DNA of 64,000 nucleotides from Eledone cirrhosa. Taxonomy: Eukaryota; Mollusca; Cephalopoda; Octopoda; Eledonidae. The notes under the pieces are model-generated. The model did no database searches. It was not told the origin of the DNA and saw only the letters and a list, made by a program, of their open reading frames with translations. Numbering within the stretch: position 1 is the stretch's first letter; each line of letters starts with the position of its first letter. Both the position numbers and the translations under genes were made by a program. The DNA lies in contig OZ024744.1 in the NCBI GenBank assembly GCA_964016885.1, positions 29,856,449-29,920,448 on the forward strand. Reading direction: 5' to 3'. This document shows positions 34,429-45,000 of the stretch, piece by piece.

Positions 34429-34636
34429 TTTTTTCAAAGAAATTTTTTGATAATAATAAAAGTTAAAATTTTGGGCACAAGGCCCCAATCTTTTTAGGTG
34501 TCCTTTTCGGAAAACAATGTATGTGTGCTTATAAACAGTTAACAATAAAATTTTCCATAAATGGCAATTTTTAAACAAACGGAAATAACAAACCTTTGCG
34601 GAGCTCACGATAATACGATTTCCTACGTAGGTCGCC

Positions 34637-34693
<57 letters not shown>
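34637..34693. repeat. (TAA)n microsatellite, right edge of LINE cluster
   Basis: A 57-bp TAA tract closing the run of six retrotransposons that started at 6878. Confidence 0.95.
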
Positions 34694-34695
<2 letters not shown>

Positions 34696-34798
34696 CGATC
34701 TATGATAATACTCATTGGGCGTTTGTATATATATGCATTTATTATATATATACACACCACACACATATATATATAAACAAATACATATATAATATATT

Positions 34799-34930
34799 TC
34801 TCCCGAATGAAACAGTTCTAGTCTTGTAGAAGCCATTTCTATATTAAATATTTATACTCTACTATGTACTGAGTACCTTTCTTACTGTGGTTACCCCTGA
34901 TTGAACTCGGGATAAACTTATATATATATA
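34799..34930 (+). repeat. Dispersed repeat ending in TA tract
   Basis: The sequence beginning TTTCTCCCGAATGAAACAGT and ending GAACTCGGGATAAACTTATA recurs at 62126-62250 with scattered differences, same orientation and also followed by a TA run. Noncoding. The reverse complement of its end resembles a weak tRNA B box, so it may be a SINE fragment, but that is uncertain. Confidence 0.7.
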
Positions 34931-34935
34931 TATGT

Positions 34936-35249
34936 ATTAGAAATATAAGCTTTCACCGTATTTTTGACTAAAGACATTTTTAGCCTGATAGTGGGGTTTA
35001 GAACCCTCAGAGAAATTGAAAAAGATGAGTATTGACGTACATGGGAGTCGAACCCACATCTTTGGTTATCCATGTACGTCAATACTCATCTTTTTCCATT
35101 TCTCTTGGGGTTCTAAACCTCACTGTCAAGCTAAAAATGTCTTTAGTAAAAAATAATATATATATATATATATAATATAATATATATATATATATATTAT
35201 GTTTTGAAACAGTGAGCGAGTTTGAAATTAGAAATATAAGCTTTCACCG

Positions 35250-35255
<6 letters not shown>
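34936..35255. mobile_element. 78-bp-arm palindrome with tRNA-like B box in its loop
   Basis: Arms at 34967-35044 and 35070-35147 are near-perfect inverted repeats (shared ends ACTAAAGACATTTTTAGC and CCATGTACGTCAATACTCAT). The 25-base loop holds GGAGTCGAACC at 35044-35054, the exact complement of the pol III B box GGTTCGACTCC. A 29-bp sequence, ATTAGAAATATAAGCTTTCA and on, occurs on both sides (34936-34964 and 35227-35255). It looks like a fold-back non-autonomous element, possibly derived from a tRNA-related sequence. Confidence 0.65.
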
Positions 35256-35274
<19 letters not shown>

Positions 35275-35280
<6 letters not shown>

Positions 35281-36050
35281 ACGAAGGAAATGTGGTAAGG
35301 AACCAGGTGGACCATAACGCACCAAAGTACTCAATACTTAGGGTAGTAGAGTGGGTAATAGGAACCAGTAAGACGCCGACGGCTGAGCTCAAGCCGTTTC
35401 GACGGTTAATTCTGGACTAAATGAAAATTTATCCTGGTATTTAAATAGCCGAGCTTCTCAAGGGGTAATTCCATATATGGTCAAAGTGATTGTCAAAAGT
35501 CAGTAGTAATTCTGTGATTGCAAATTAGTAGGGGAGATGGTGGCTAAACCTGCCAGTAGGAGAAAAAGGGGAGGGGTGGATTAGACCCAATCATGCGTTG
35601 GTAGTGCCAGCTACAGCTGGGCATGAGGTCAAAGAAGATACTGGGGAGGGGGAGGGGGGAAGTCGGAACGGTAGGTAGAACAATGAGGGGTAAAAATATA
35701 TATATGAAAGAAAAAATACTGAGAGTGATGAAAAGCGAATAAGTGTAAAGAAAAAAAGTATAAAAGCAAGTTCTACGACCTAAGTCTCTAGCTATTGTTA
35801 CGCTAGGTAAATTAATAAATAAATAAAGAAAGAAATAAAGAAAGAAATAAAGAGATAACGAAATAAGTAAATAAATTAGGTGGGACGGAATAGGCAAGGA
35901 CCCTTTTAAGAGGTATAAGCACGTAAATCATACGGTGACGGGTCAACAAATGGGGCCAAAATACTAAAGAAACTACCACGAACTTTCCCCCCGTTGATGG
36001 GCGTGAGCCCGAAATATTGGAATTAAATCTCCACTACGGTAACCCTTCTA
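35275..36050. repeat. Dispersed noncoding repeat related to 1930-2013
   Basis: The left part (about 35285-35405) is the reverse complement of the repeat at 1885-2000, including CAATACTTAGGGTAGTAGAG and a GCCGTTTCGACGG motif. The remainder to about 36050 contains purine-rich and A-rich segments and ends GGGCGTGAGCCCGAAATATT plus a CCACTACGGTAACCCTTC segment before TA-flanked sequence. No coding potential was recognised. The true boundaries are uncertain. Confidence 0.5.
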
Positions 36051-36134
36051 CCTTTGTTTTGTTTTCGTTTTTTCTTTTCTCTCAATTTTCACTTTTCTCC
36101 TATTTCTCACTCACTTCCTACCTCGAGATTTCCC

Positions 36135-36140
<6 letters not shown>

Positions 36141-36199
<59 letters not shown>

Positions 36200-36247
36200 C
36201 GAACGAGTTGTGGTAAGGAATATATATATATATATATATCTTTGAAA

Positions 36248-36283
<36 letters not shown>
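36141..36283. repeat. TA tracts with AT-rich interruption
   Basis: TA runs at about 36141-36193, 36221-36237 and 36256-36283 are separated by short A-rich pieces. The last run abuts the terminal inverted repeat at 36281. Confidence 0.9.
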
Positions 36284-36287
<4 letters not shown>

Positions 36288-36941
36288 TAAAATAACAGAT
36301 TAAAGTTTAAGCAAAGAATCGCTGCTTTCACCCTTAACGGGATCTTCTGAAAAGCATACACACACACACATATTTATATGTGCGTGGTTTTGCGTATGCT
36401 TGTGTATGTACATATCTGTTTGCGTGTATGTATTTATTTGTTTCTATTACTTCTGTATTGTATTTATTTACTTTGTTCTTAACTCTGTAGCGGAGATTCA
36501 TTTGGTCTCCTAGTTAGAATTTTAGTCTACGATTTCTGCTATACCATTTACGTGGTTTTGTCGTTGCGTGCTATTGTTCTCCACGCTCCACATATGACTT
36601 ATTATCTTCGTTTTTTCGTTCATTGCCAGAGAACGTCTCTATGCACCACCTAAGAGAACATTAGTCTACGACCTCTTTTATACCATAAACGTGGTTTTGT
36701 CTTTGCGCGTAATTGTTTTTCACCGCTCCTATTAATGACGTATTATTCGTTTTTTCCCGTTCTTTGCCAGCGAACGTTACCACGAACCAAAGTATCATCT
36801 TCCTGTCTTCCTCCGGTTGCAACGTTTTTTGAAATATCCAGTTTGGCGTTTACAGATTGACTTTGTTAGTTTCAGAAGATCCCGTTAAGGGTGAAAGCAG
36901 CGATTCTTTGCTTAAACTTTAATCTGTTATTTTAATAAATA
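36281..36941. mobile_element. 661-bp non-autonomous element with perfect 72-bp terminal inverted repeats
   Basis: Positions 36281-36352 and 36870-36941 are exact reverse complements over 72 bases (left starts TATTTATTAAAATAACAG, ends GATCTTCTGAAA). The interior has a CA/TG-rich start and a diverged tandem pair, about 36521-36652 and 36661-36788, sharing AGTCTACGA, TATACCAT, ACGTGGTTTTGTC and GCCAGNGAACGT. It has no coding frame and is flanked by TA-rich DNA. Identical arms imply recent insertion, gene conversion or an inverted duplication. Confidence 0.75.
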
Positions 36942-37024
36942 TTTGCTCTACGGTTCTTATATATTTGATATATATTTTCCTTATCGAGCCCTTTTTGGAT
37001 TTTAGTCTTCAATTTTATTATTAT

Positions 37025-37025
<1 letters not shown>

Positions 37026-37092
<67 letters not shown>
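37026..37092. repeat. (TA)n microsatellite
   Basis: An uninterrupted TA run following TTATTATTACTA. Confidence 0.95.
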
Positions 37093-37096
<4 letters not shown>

Positions 37097-37248
37097 CCAC
37101 TGGAAAGAAAGAAAAAAATATCTGTTTTCATTATATAAACATTATGAAGTCATTCTTTTTCCTTTTTTTAATATATATATATCATTCATTGTTTTACGAT
37201 CGTTTCGGAGGGTTGATCACATCGATATATTGACTGGTCTATAGGAGT

Positions 37249-37690
37249 TAGAGAACTGTATACTATCAGACATAATATATGTTGTTAGATTGGGTGGTAG
37301 TTTTTCCCCGCTTTACAACCATATATGAACATTTATCTTGGCCAAAGTCCATTCCTATATCCTTTGAGAATGTTGTAACCAAGTCAAGCTTTTTCTTCAT
37401 CGCATTTATGTTCTGGTCACAGAGTTTCAGGTCGTCCACAAAGAAATTATGGGCTAAATTCGTATTTCTGTTCTCCTGTGAACCAATGATATATCTTTCA
37501 GATTTGTGTTTAATGACAGGATAAATAGTAGCCCAGAGAGACTGTCTCCTTGAAATATATTTCTGTGATATTCTATTTTATCAGTGGAATTAGAGTCCTC
37601 CTTCTCTGTCTTTAACTTTAGGATAGTGGCCCGAGAAGAAGGCAGCTTCTCTATGGCTCTGATAATAATTTGCGTGTAGACAGGTCTCAC
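37249..37690 (-). pseudogene. Decayed RT fragment of an RLE-type LINE, separate lineage
   Basis: On the minus strand, NIFQGDSLSGLLFILSL (RT motif B) is followed after a short frame break by NFFVDDLKLC with the catalytic aspartates, then FSKDIGMDFGQDKCSYMVVK. These match the RT order of the R4/Dong-like elements at 13009-29838 but differ clearly in sequence, so this is another subfamily. No N-terminal or endonuclease part is seen. The flanking minus-strand frame at 37691-37826 may be more of the same element but I cannot place it. Confidence 0.72.
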
Positions 37691-38199
37691 TGGAAAAAGG
37701 GGTGGGACCGCTGAGTGTATTACGTGGCTGTGAAGGGAGGCGGGGGGAACTAATCAATTCCACGGATGTTTTTGCAACCAAGGGAATATTTGATTCTGTG
37801 ACCTTTTCAATGACTGATTTGAGCACTTGTGCCTCTTTCTTGCTTCCATGGCGCAGTTATTCCATTTTTTCCCTCAGAGACCCACGGGAGGGATAGGGAT
37901 CGAATATTTTCTTAATATCCCTTCGAACAATGAGTACATTTGCCATTTCTAATTCTACCAATGTTTCTAGTTAAAATTCTACCAATTTCTAGTTACAGGT
38001 TTAAACTTTTCTGAATGGCAGCATTTGGTGGCCAGTGACCAATTAGTGCACAAGTTCTTAAACATTTTTGGGCCACCCTTATCCCCTTCACGACCATGTA
38101 ATACTCTCACCACCCCCACCCCTATTTCCAGAGAGACCTAACTACACGCAAATTGTAAGTAATATATAACAAATAAAATCGCTAATTTATATATAATAA
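37691..38199. other. No gene recognised
   Basis: Mixed sequence between an RT fragment and a SINE. Possibly degraded retrotransposon sequence, but no motif supports this. Confidence 0.4.
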
Positions 38200-38385
38200 T
38201 AATTGTTTCTACTTTTGGCACAAGGCCAACAATTATTCCATTGCATTACTGGTACTTTTTTTATCGACCTCGTAAGGATGAAAGGCAACGTTAACCTCGG
38301 CGCGATTTGAAATCAGATCATAAAGGACCGTAACTCTATGCTGCAAAGCAGGGTGTCCGACTCTCTACCGATACTGCCAATCCAC
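38200..38385 (-). mobile_element. tRNA-derived SINE, octopus OR-like
   Basis: The minus-strand sequence contains GATTTCAAATCGCGCCGAGG, TTGCCTTTCATCCTTACGAG and GTCGATAAAAAAAGTACCAG. From memory this is the B-box and body arrangement of the octopus OR-type SINEs. A tRNA-like head lies toward 38385 and the tail near 38200 ends in an AATTGTTTCTACTTTTGG-like stretch. Noncoding. Confidence 0.8.
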
Positions 38386-38724
38386 AATATATATAAGAAA
38401 TAATATATATACTATGTATTTATTTTACTATATATATATAATATGTATCATTTGCTATTTAATATACTATTATATCATCTCTACCGCCCCTCACCGCCAC
38501 CTTAGGCGCCACTTATGTTGGGAGGGCTACATTTGAAATTTTATCTTAAGTCAATCGAATGTTCAAATCTACCTAACACACTCTCTCACACTCTCCCTCT
38601 CTCACCCTTCCATTTATACACACACACACACACATAGATATACACATATTTATATACATTTATATATATGGGTGTGTGTATGTGTATCTATCTATCTCTG
38701 TCAGAGTCTTTCTCTCTCTATCTA
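38386..38724. other. AT-rich noncoding sequence with CA/CT tracts
   Basis: TA, CA and CT short repeats (for example about 38617-38635 and 38708-38724) with no gene visible. Confidence 0.5.
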
Positions 38725-38998
38725 TATACACACACCGTCATGTATGTATAATTTATGTGTATATATACACATACATATATATATTTACATACACATACAC
38801 ACCGTCATGTATGTATAATTATGTGTATATATATATAAATATATATATAAATTTACACACATATACACACCCTGTCATGCATGTATAATTATGTATATAT
38901 ATAGACATATATATATATTTACATACACTAACACACACCGTCATGTATGTGTATACATACACATATATATATATATATTTACACACACCGTCAAGTAT
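38725..38998. repeat. About five diverged copies of a ~68-bp repeat
   Basis: The phrase CACACCGTCATGTATGTATA, or a close variant, recurs at about 38729, 38799, 38868, 38935 and 38985, separated by TA/CA-rich filler. This is a short imperfect tandem array. Confidence 0.75.
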
Positions 38999-39060
38999 TT
39001 ATATCGATCCACACGTATTTATTCTTTCACTTCCTTTTTTACAACGTGCTGTTTAACTTG

Positions 39061-42000
39061 TTTTCTTTCTTCCTTTTCTTCTTTTTCCTTAATATCTTTC
39101 CTAACTATCTTTCCTTCCCCCTTACTATCTTTACTTCCCCCCTTACTATCTTTCCTTCCCTCCTTACTATCTTTCCTTCCTTACTATATTTCCTTCCCTC
39201 CTTACTATCTTTCCTTCCCTCCTTACTATCTTTCCTTCCCCCCTTACTATATTTCCTTCCCCCCCTTACTATCTTTCCTTCCTTACTATATTTCCTTCCC
39301 TCCTTACTATCTTTCCTTCCCCCCTTACTATCTTTCCTTCCTTACTATATTTCCTTCCTTCCTTACTGTCTTTCCTTCCCCCCTTACTATCTTTCCTTCC
39401 TTCCTTATTATATTTCCTTCCTACCTTACTCTCTTTCCTTCCCTCCTTACTATATTTCCTTCCTTCCTTACTATCTTTCCTTCCTTACTATATTTCCTTC
39501 CTTACTATCTTTCCTTCCCTCCTTACTATATTTCCTTCCTTCCTTACTATCTTTCCTTCCCTTCTTACTATCTTTCCTTCCTTCTTTAGTATCTTTCCTT
39601 CCTTCCTTACTATATTTCCTTCCCTCCTTACAATATTTCCTACCTTACTTTATTTCCTTCCCTCCTTACTCTCTTTCCTCCCCTCCTTTATATATTTCCT
39701 TCCTTCCTTACAATATTTCCTTCCTTGCTATCTTTCCTTCCTTACTATCTTTCCTTCCTTCCTTACTATATTTCCTTCCTTACAATCTTTCCTTCCCCCC
39801 GTACTATATTTCCTTCCCTCCTTACTATATTTCCTCCCTTCCTTACTATATTTCTTTCCTTACTGTCTTTCCTCCCTTCCTTACTATCTTTCCTTCCTGC
39901 CTTACTATATTTACGTCTTTCTTTACTATCTTTCCTTCCTTCCTTACTATCTTTCCTTCCTTCCTTACTATATTTCCTTCCCTCCTTACTATATTTCCTC
40001 CCTTCCTTACTATCTTTCCTTCCTTCCTTACTGTCTTTCCTTCCCTTCTTACTATCTTTCCTTCCTTCCTTACTATATTTCCTCCCTTCCTTACTATCTT
40101 TCCTTCCTTCCTTACTGTCTTTCCTTCCCTTCTTACTATCTTTCCTTCCTTCCTTACTATATTTCCTTCCCTCCTTACTATCTTTCCTTCCCTCCTTACT
40201 ATCTTTCCTTCCTTACTATCTTTCCTTCATTCCTTACTATCTTTCCTTCCTTCCTTACTATCTTTCCTTCCCTCCTTACTATATTTCCTTCCTTCCCTTC
40301 TATCTTTCCTTCCCTCCTTACTATCTTTCCTCCCTTCCTTACTATCTTTCCTTCCTTTCTTACTAACTTTCCTTCCCTCCTTACTATCTTTCCTTCCCTT
40401 CTTACTATCTTTCCTTCCTTCCATAGTATCTTTCCTTCCTTCCTTACTATATTTCCTTCCCTCCTTACTATATTTCCTTCCTTACATTATTTCCTTCCCT
40501 CCTTACTCTCTTTCCTCCCCTCCTTTATATATTTCCTTCCTTACTATATTTCCTTCCTTGCTATCTTTCCTTCCTTCCTTACTATCTTTTCTTCCTTCCT
40601 TACTATATTTCCTTCCTTACAATCTTTCCTTCCCCCCGTACTATATTTCCTTCCCTCCTTACTATATTTCCTCCCTTCCTTACTATATTTCCTTCCTTCC
40701 TTACTGTCTTTCCTCCCTTCCTTACTATCTTTCCTTCCTTCCTTACTATCTTTCCTTCCTTCCTTACTATCTTTCCTTCCTTCCTTACTATATTTCCTTC
40801 TCTCCTTACTATATTTCCTCCCTTTCTTAATATCTTTCCTTCCTTCCTTATTATATTTCCTCCCTTCCTTACTATCTTTCCTTCCTTCCTTACTGTCTTT
40901 CCTTCCCTTCTTACTATCTTTCCTTCCTTCCTTACTATATTTCCTTCCCTCCTTACTATCTTTCCTTCCCTCCTTACTATCTTTCCTTCCTTCCTTACTA
41001 TCTTTCCTTCATTCCTTACTATCTTTCCTTCCTTCCTTACTATCTTTCCTTCCCTCCTTACTATATTTCCTTCCTTCCCTACTATCTTTCCTTCTCTCCT
41101 TACTATATTTCCTCCCTTTCTTAATATCTTTCCTTCCTTCCTTATTATATTTCCTCCCTTCCTTACTATCTTTCCTTCCTTCCTTACTGTCTTTCCTTCC
41201 CTCCTTACTATCTTTCCTTCCCTCCTTACTATATTTCCTTCCTTCCTTACTATCTTTCCTTCCTTCCTTACTATATTTCCTTCCTTCCTTACTATCTTTC
41301 CTTCCCTCCTTACTATCTTTCCTTCCCTTCTTACTATGTTTCCTTCCCTTCTTACTATCTTTCCTTCCCTCCTTACTATCTTTCCTTCCCTTCTTACTAT
41401 ATTTCCTTCCCTTCTTACTATATTTCCTTCCCTCCTTACTATCTTTCCTTCCCCACTATCTTTCCTTCGCCACTATCTTTCCTTCCCTCCTTACTATCTT
41501 TCCTCCCTTCCTTACTATTTTTCCTTCCTTCCTTACTGTCTTTCCTTCCATCCTTACTATATTTCCTTCCTTACTATCTTTCCTTCTTTCCTTATTATAT
41601 TTCCTTCCCTCCTTACTATATTTCCTTCCCTCCTTGCTAACTTTCCTTTCCCCCTTACTATATATTTCCTTCCTTCCTCATTATATATCCTTCCTTCCTT
41701 ACTATCTTTCCTTCCTTCCTTACTATCTTTCCTTCCTTCCTTACTATCTTTCCTTCCTTCCTTACTATCTTTCCTTCCTTTCTTACTAACTTTCCTTCCC
41801 TCCTTACTATCTTTCCTTCCCTTCTTACTATCTTTCCTTCCTTCCATAGTATCTTTCCTTCCTTCCTTACTATATTTCCTTCCCTCCTTACTATATTTCC
41901 TTCCTTACATTATTTCCTTCCCTCCTTACTCTCTTTCCTCCCCTCCTTTATATATTTCCTTCCTTACTATATTTCCTTCCTTGCTATCTTTCCTTCCTTC

Positions 42001-45000
42001 CTTACTATCTTTTCTTCCTTCCTTACTATATTTCCTTCCTTACAATCTTTCCTTCCCCCCGTACTATATTTCCTTCCCTCCTTACTATATTTCCTCCCTT
42101 CCTTACTATATTTCCTTCCTTCCTTACTGTCTTCCCTCCCTTCCTTACTATCTTTCCTTCCTTCTTTACTATCTTTCCTTCCTTCCTTACTATCTTTCCT
42201 TCCTTCCTTACTATATTTCCTTCCCTCCTTACTATATTTCCTCCCTTTCTTAATATCTTTCCTTCCTTCCTTATTATATTTCCTCCCTTCCTTACTATCT
42301 TTCCTTCCTTCCTTACTGTCTTTCCTTCCCTTCTTACTATCTTTCCTTCCTTCCTTACTATATTTCCTTCCCTCCTTACTATCTTTCCTTCCCTCCTTAC
42401 TATCTTTCCTTCCTTCCTTACTATCTTTCCTTCATTCCTTACTATCTTTCCTTCCTTCCTTACTATCTTTCCTTCCCTCCTTACTATATTTCCTTCCTTC
42501 CCTACTATCTTTCCTTCTCTCCTTACTATCTTTCCTTCCTTACTATATTTCCTTCCTTCCTTACAATCTTTCCTTCCCTCCTTACTATCTTTCCTTCCCT
42601 TCTTACTATGTTTCCTTCCCTTCTTACTATCTTTCCTTCCCTCCTTACTATCTTTCCTTCCCTTCTTACTATATTTCCTTCCCTTCTTACTATATTTCCT
42701 TCCCTCCTTACTATCTTTCCTTCCCCACTATCTTTCCTTCTTACTATCTTTCCTTCCCTCCTTACTATCTTTCCTCCCTTCCTTACTATTTTTCCTTCCT
42801 TCCTTACTGTCTTTCCTTCCATCCTTACTATATTTCCTTCCTTACTATCTTTCCTTCTTTCCTTATTATATTTCCTTCCCTCCTTACTAAATTTCCTTCC
42901 CTCCTTGCTAACTTTCCTTTCCCCCTTACTATATATTTCCTTCCTTCCTCATTATATATCCTTCCTTCCTTACTATCTTTCCTTCCTTCCTTACTCTCTT
43001 TCCTTCCTTCCTTACTATCTTTCCTCCCTTCCTTACTATCTTTCCTGCCCTCCTTACTATATTTCCTTCCTTTCTTACTAACTTTCCTTACTTCCTTACT
43101 ATCTTTCCTTCCTTCCTTACTATCCTTCCTTCCTTCCTTTCTATCCTTCCCTCCTTACTATATTTCCTTCCTTCCTTACTATCTTTCTATCCTTATTATC
43201 TTTCCTTCCTTCCTCACTATCCTTCCTTCCTTACTATCTTTCCTTCATTCCTTACTATCTTTCCTTCCTTACTATATTTCCTTCCGTCCTTACTATCTTT
43301 CCTCCCATCCTTACTATATTTCCTTCTTTCCTTACTATATTTCCTTCCTCCCTTACTATCTTTCCCTCCTTATAATCTTTCCTTCCTTCCTTACTATCTT
43401 TCCCTCCTTACAATCTTTCCTTCCTTCCTTACTATCTGTCCTTCCCTCTTTACTATATTTCCTTCCTTCCTTACTATCATTCCTTCCCTCCTTACCATAT
43501 TTCCTTCCTCCCTTACTATATTTCTTTCCTTACTATATTTCCTTCCTTCCTTACTATCTTTCCTTCCCTCCTCTCTAAATTTCCTTCCTTCCTTACTATC
43601 TTTCCTTCCTTCCTTACTATCTTTCCTTACTTCCTTACTATATTTCCTTCCTTCCTTACTATCTTTCCTTCCTTCCTTACTATCTTTTCTTCCTTACTAT
43701 CTTTCCTTCCTTCCTCACTAGTCTTCCTTCCTTCCTTACTATATTTCCTTCCTTCCTTACTATATTTCCTTCCCCCTTACTATATTTCCTTCCTTCCTTA
43801 CTATTCTTCCTCCCCTCTTACTATATTTACTTCCTTCCTTACTATCTTTCCTTCCCTCCTTACTAAACTTTCCTTCCCTACGTACTATATTACGTTTCTT
43901 CCTTACTATATTTCCTTCCCTCCTTACTATCTTTCCATCCCTCCTTACTATATTTCCTTCCTTAATATATTTCCTTCCTTCCTTACTATCTTTTCTTCCT
44001 TAGTATCCTTCCTTCCTTCTTTACTATTTTTCCTTCCTTCCTTACTATCTTTCCTTCCTTACAATATTTCTTTCCTTCCTTACTATCATTCCTTCCTTCC
44101 TTACGATATTTCCTTCGTTCCTAACTATATTTCCTTCCATCCTTACTATATTTCCTTCCTTCCTTACTGTCCTTCCTTCCCTTCTTACTATCTTTCCTTC
44201 CTTCCTTACTATCTTTCTATCCTTATTATCTTTCCTTCCTTCCTCACTATCCTTCCTTCCTTACTATCTTTCCTTCATTCCTTACTATCTTTCCTTCCTT
44301 ACTATATTTCCTTCCGTCCTTACTATCTTTCCTCCCATCCTTACTATATTTCCTTCTTTCCTTACTATATTTCCTTCCTCCCTTACTATCTTTCCCTCCT
44401 TATAATCTTTCCTTCCTTCCTTACTATCTTTCCCTCCTTACAATCTTTCCTTCCTTCCTTACTATCTGTCCTTCCCTCTTTACTATATTTCCTTCCTTCC
44501 TTACTATCATTCCTTCCCTCCTTACCATATTTCCTTCCTCCCTTACTATATTTCTTTCCTTACTATATTTCCTTCCTTCCTTACTATCTTTCCTTCCCTC
44601 CTCTCTAAATTTCCTTCCTTCCTTACTATCTTTCCTTCCTTCCTTACTATCTTTCCTTACTTCCTTACTATATTTCCTTCCTTCCTTACTATCTTTCCTT
44701 CCTTCCTTACTATCTTTTCTTCCTTACTATCTTTCCTTCCTTCCTCACTAGTCTTCCTTCCTTCCTTACTATATTTCCTTCCTTCCTTACTATATTTCCT
44801 TCCCCCTTACTATATTTCCTTCCTTCCTTACTATTCTTCCTCCCCTCTTACTATATTTACTTCCTTCCTTACTATCTTTCCTTCCCTCCTTACTAAACTT
44901 TCCTTCCCTACGTACTATATTACGTTTCTTCCTTACTATATTTCCTTCCCTCCTTACTATCTTTCCATCCCTCCTTACTATATTTCCTTCCTTAATATAT

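Larger units (their letters stand above)
29882..34636 (-). mobile_element. Tx1-like non-LTR retrotransposon, TAA-inserted family, copy 2
   Basis: Same organisation and orientation as the copy at 6936-12979. The 3' end, GGTTAATAAAGAAATC in sense, lies directly against TAA. The 5' end begins GGCGACCTACGTAGG against the TAA tract at 34637. ORF1 has lost its middle, including the zinc knuckle. ORF2 is complete except for a single nonsense codon. It is younger or better preserved in ORF2 than copy 1. Confidence 0.87.

Noticed and set aside
6878..34693. A host multigene tandem array of reverse transcriptase genes
   Set aside because: Separate insertions with TAA edges, mixed orientations, truncations and two element classes are better explained by retrotransposon insertion.
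35044..35054. A tRNA gene
   Set aside because: Only the B box is present, in the loop of a palindrome; no A box at the right distance and no cloverleaf.
36054..36245. 63-codon frame over TA repeats
   Set aside because: TA microsatellite translation.
38947..43081. Very long Leu/Ser/Phe/Pro/Tyr open frames (up to 627 codons)
   Set aside because: They arise because the 17-bp satellite unit rarely contains a stop in any forward frame; there is no start context, domain or non-repeat codon use.
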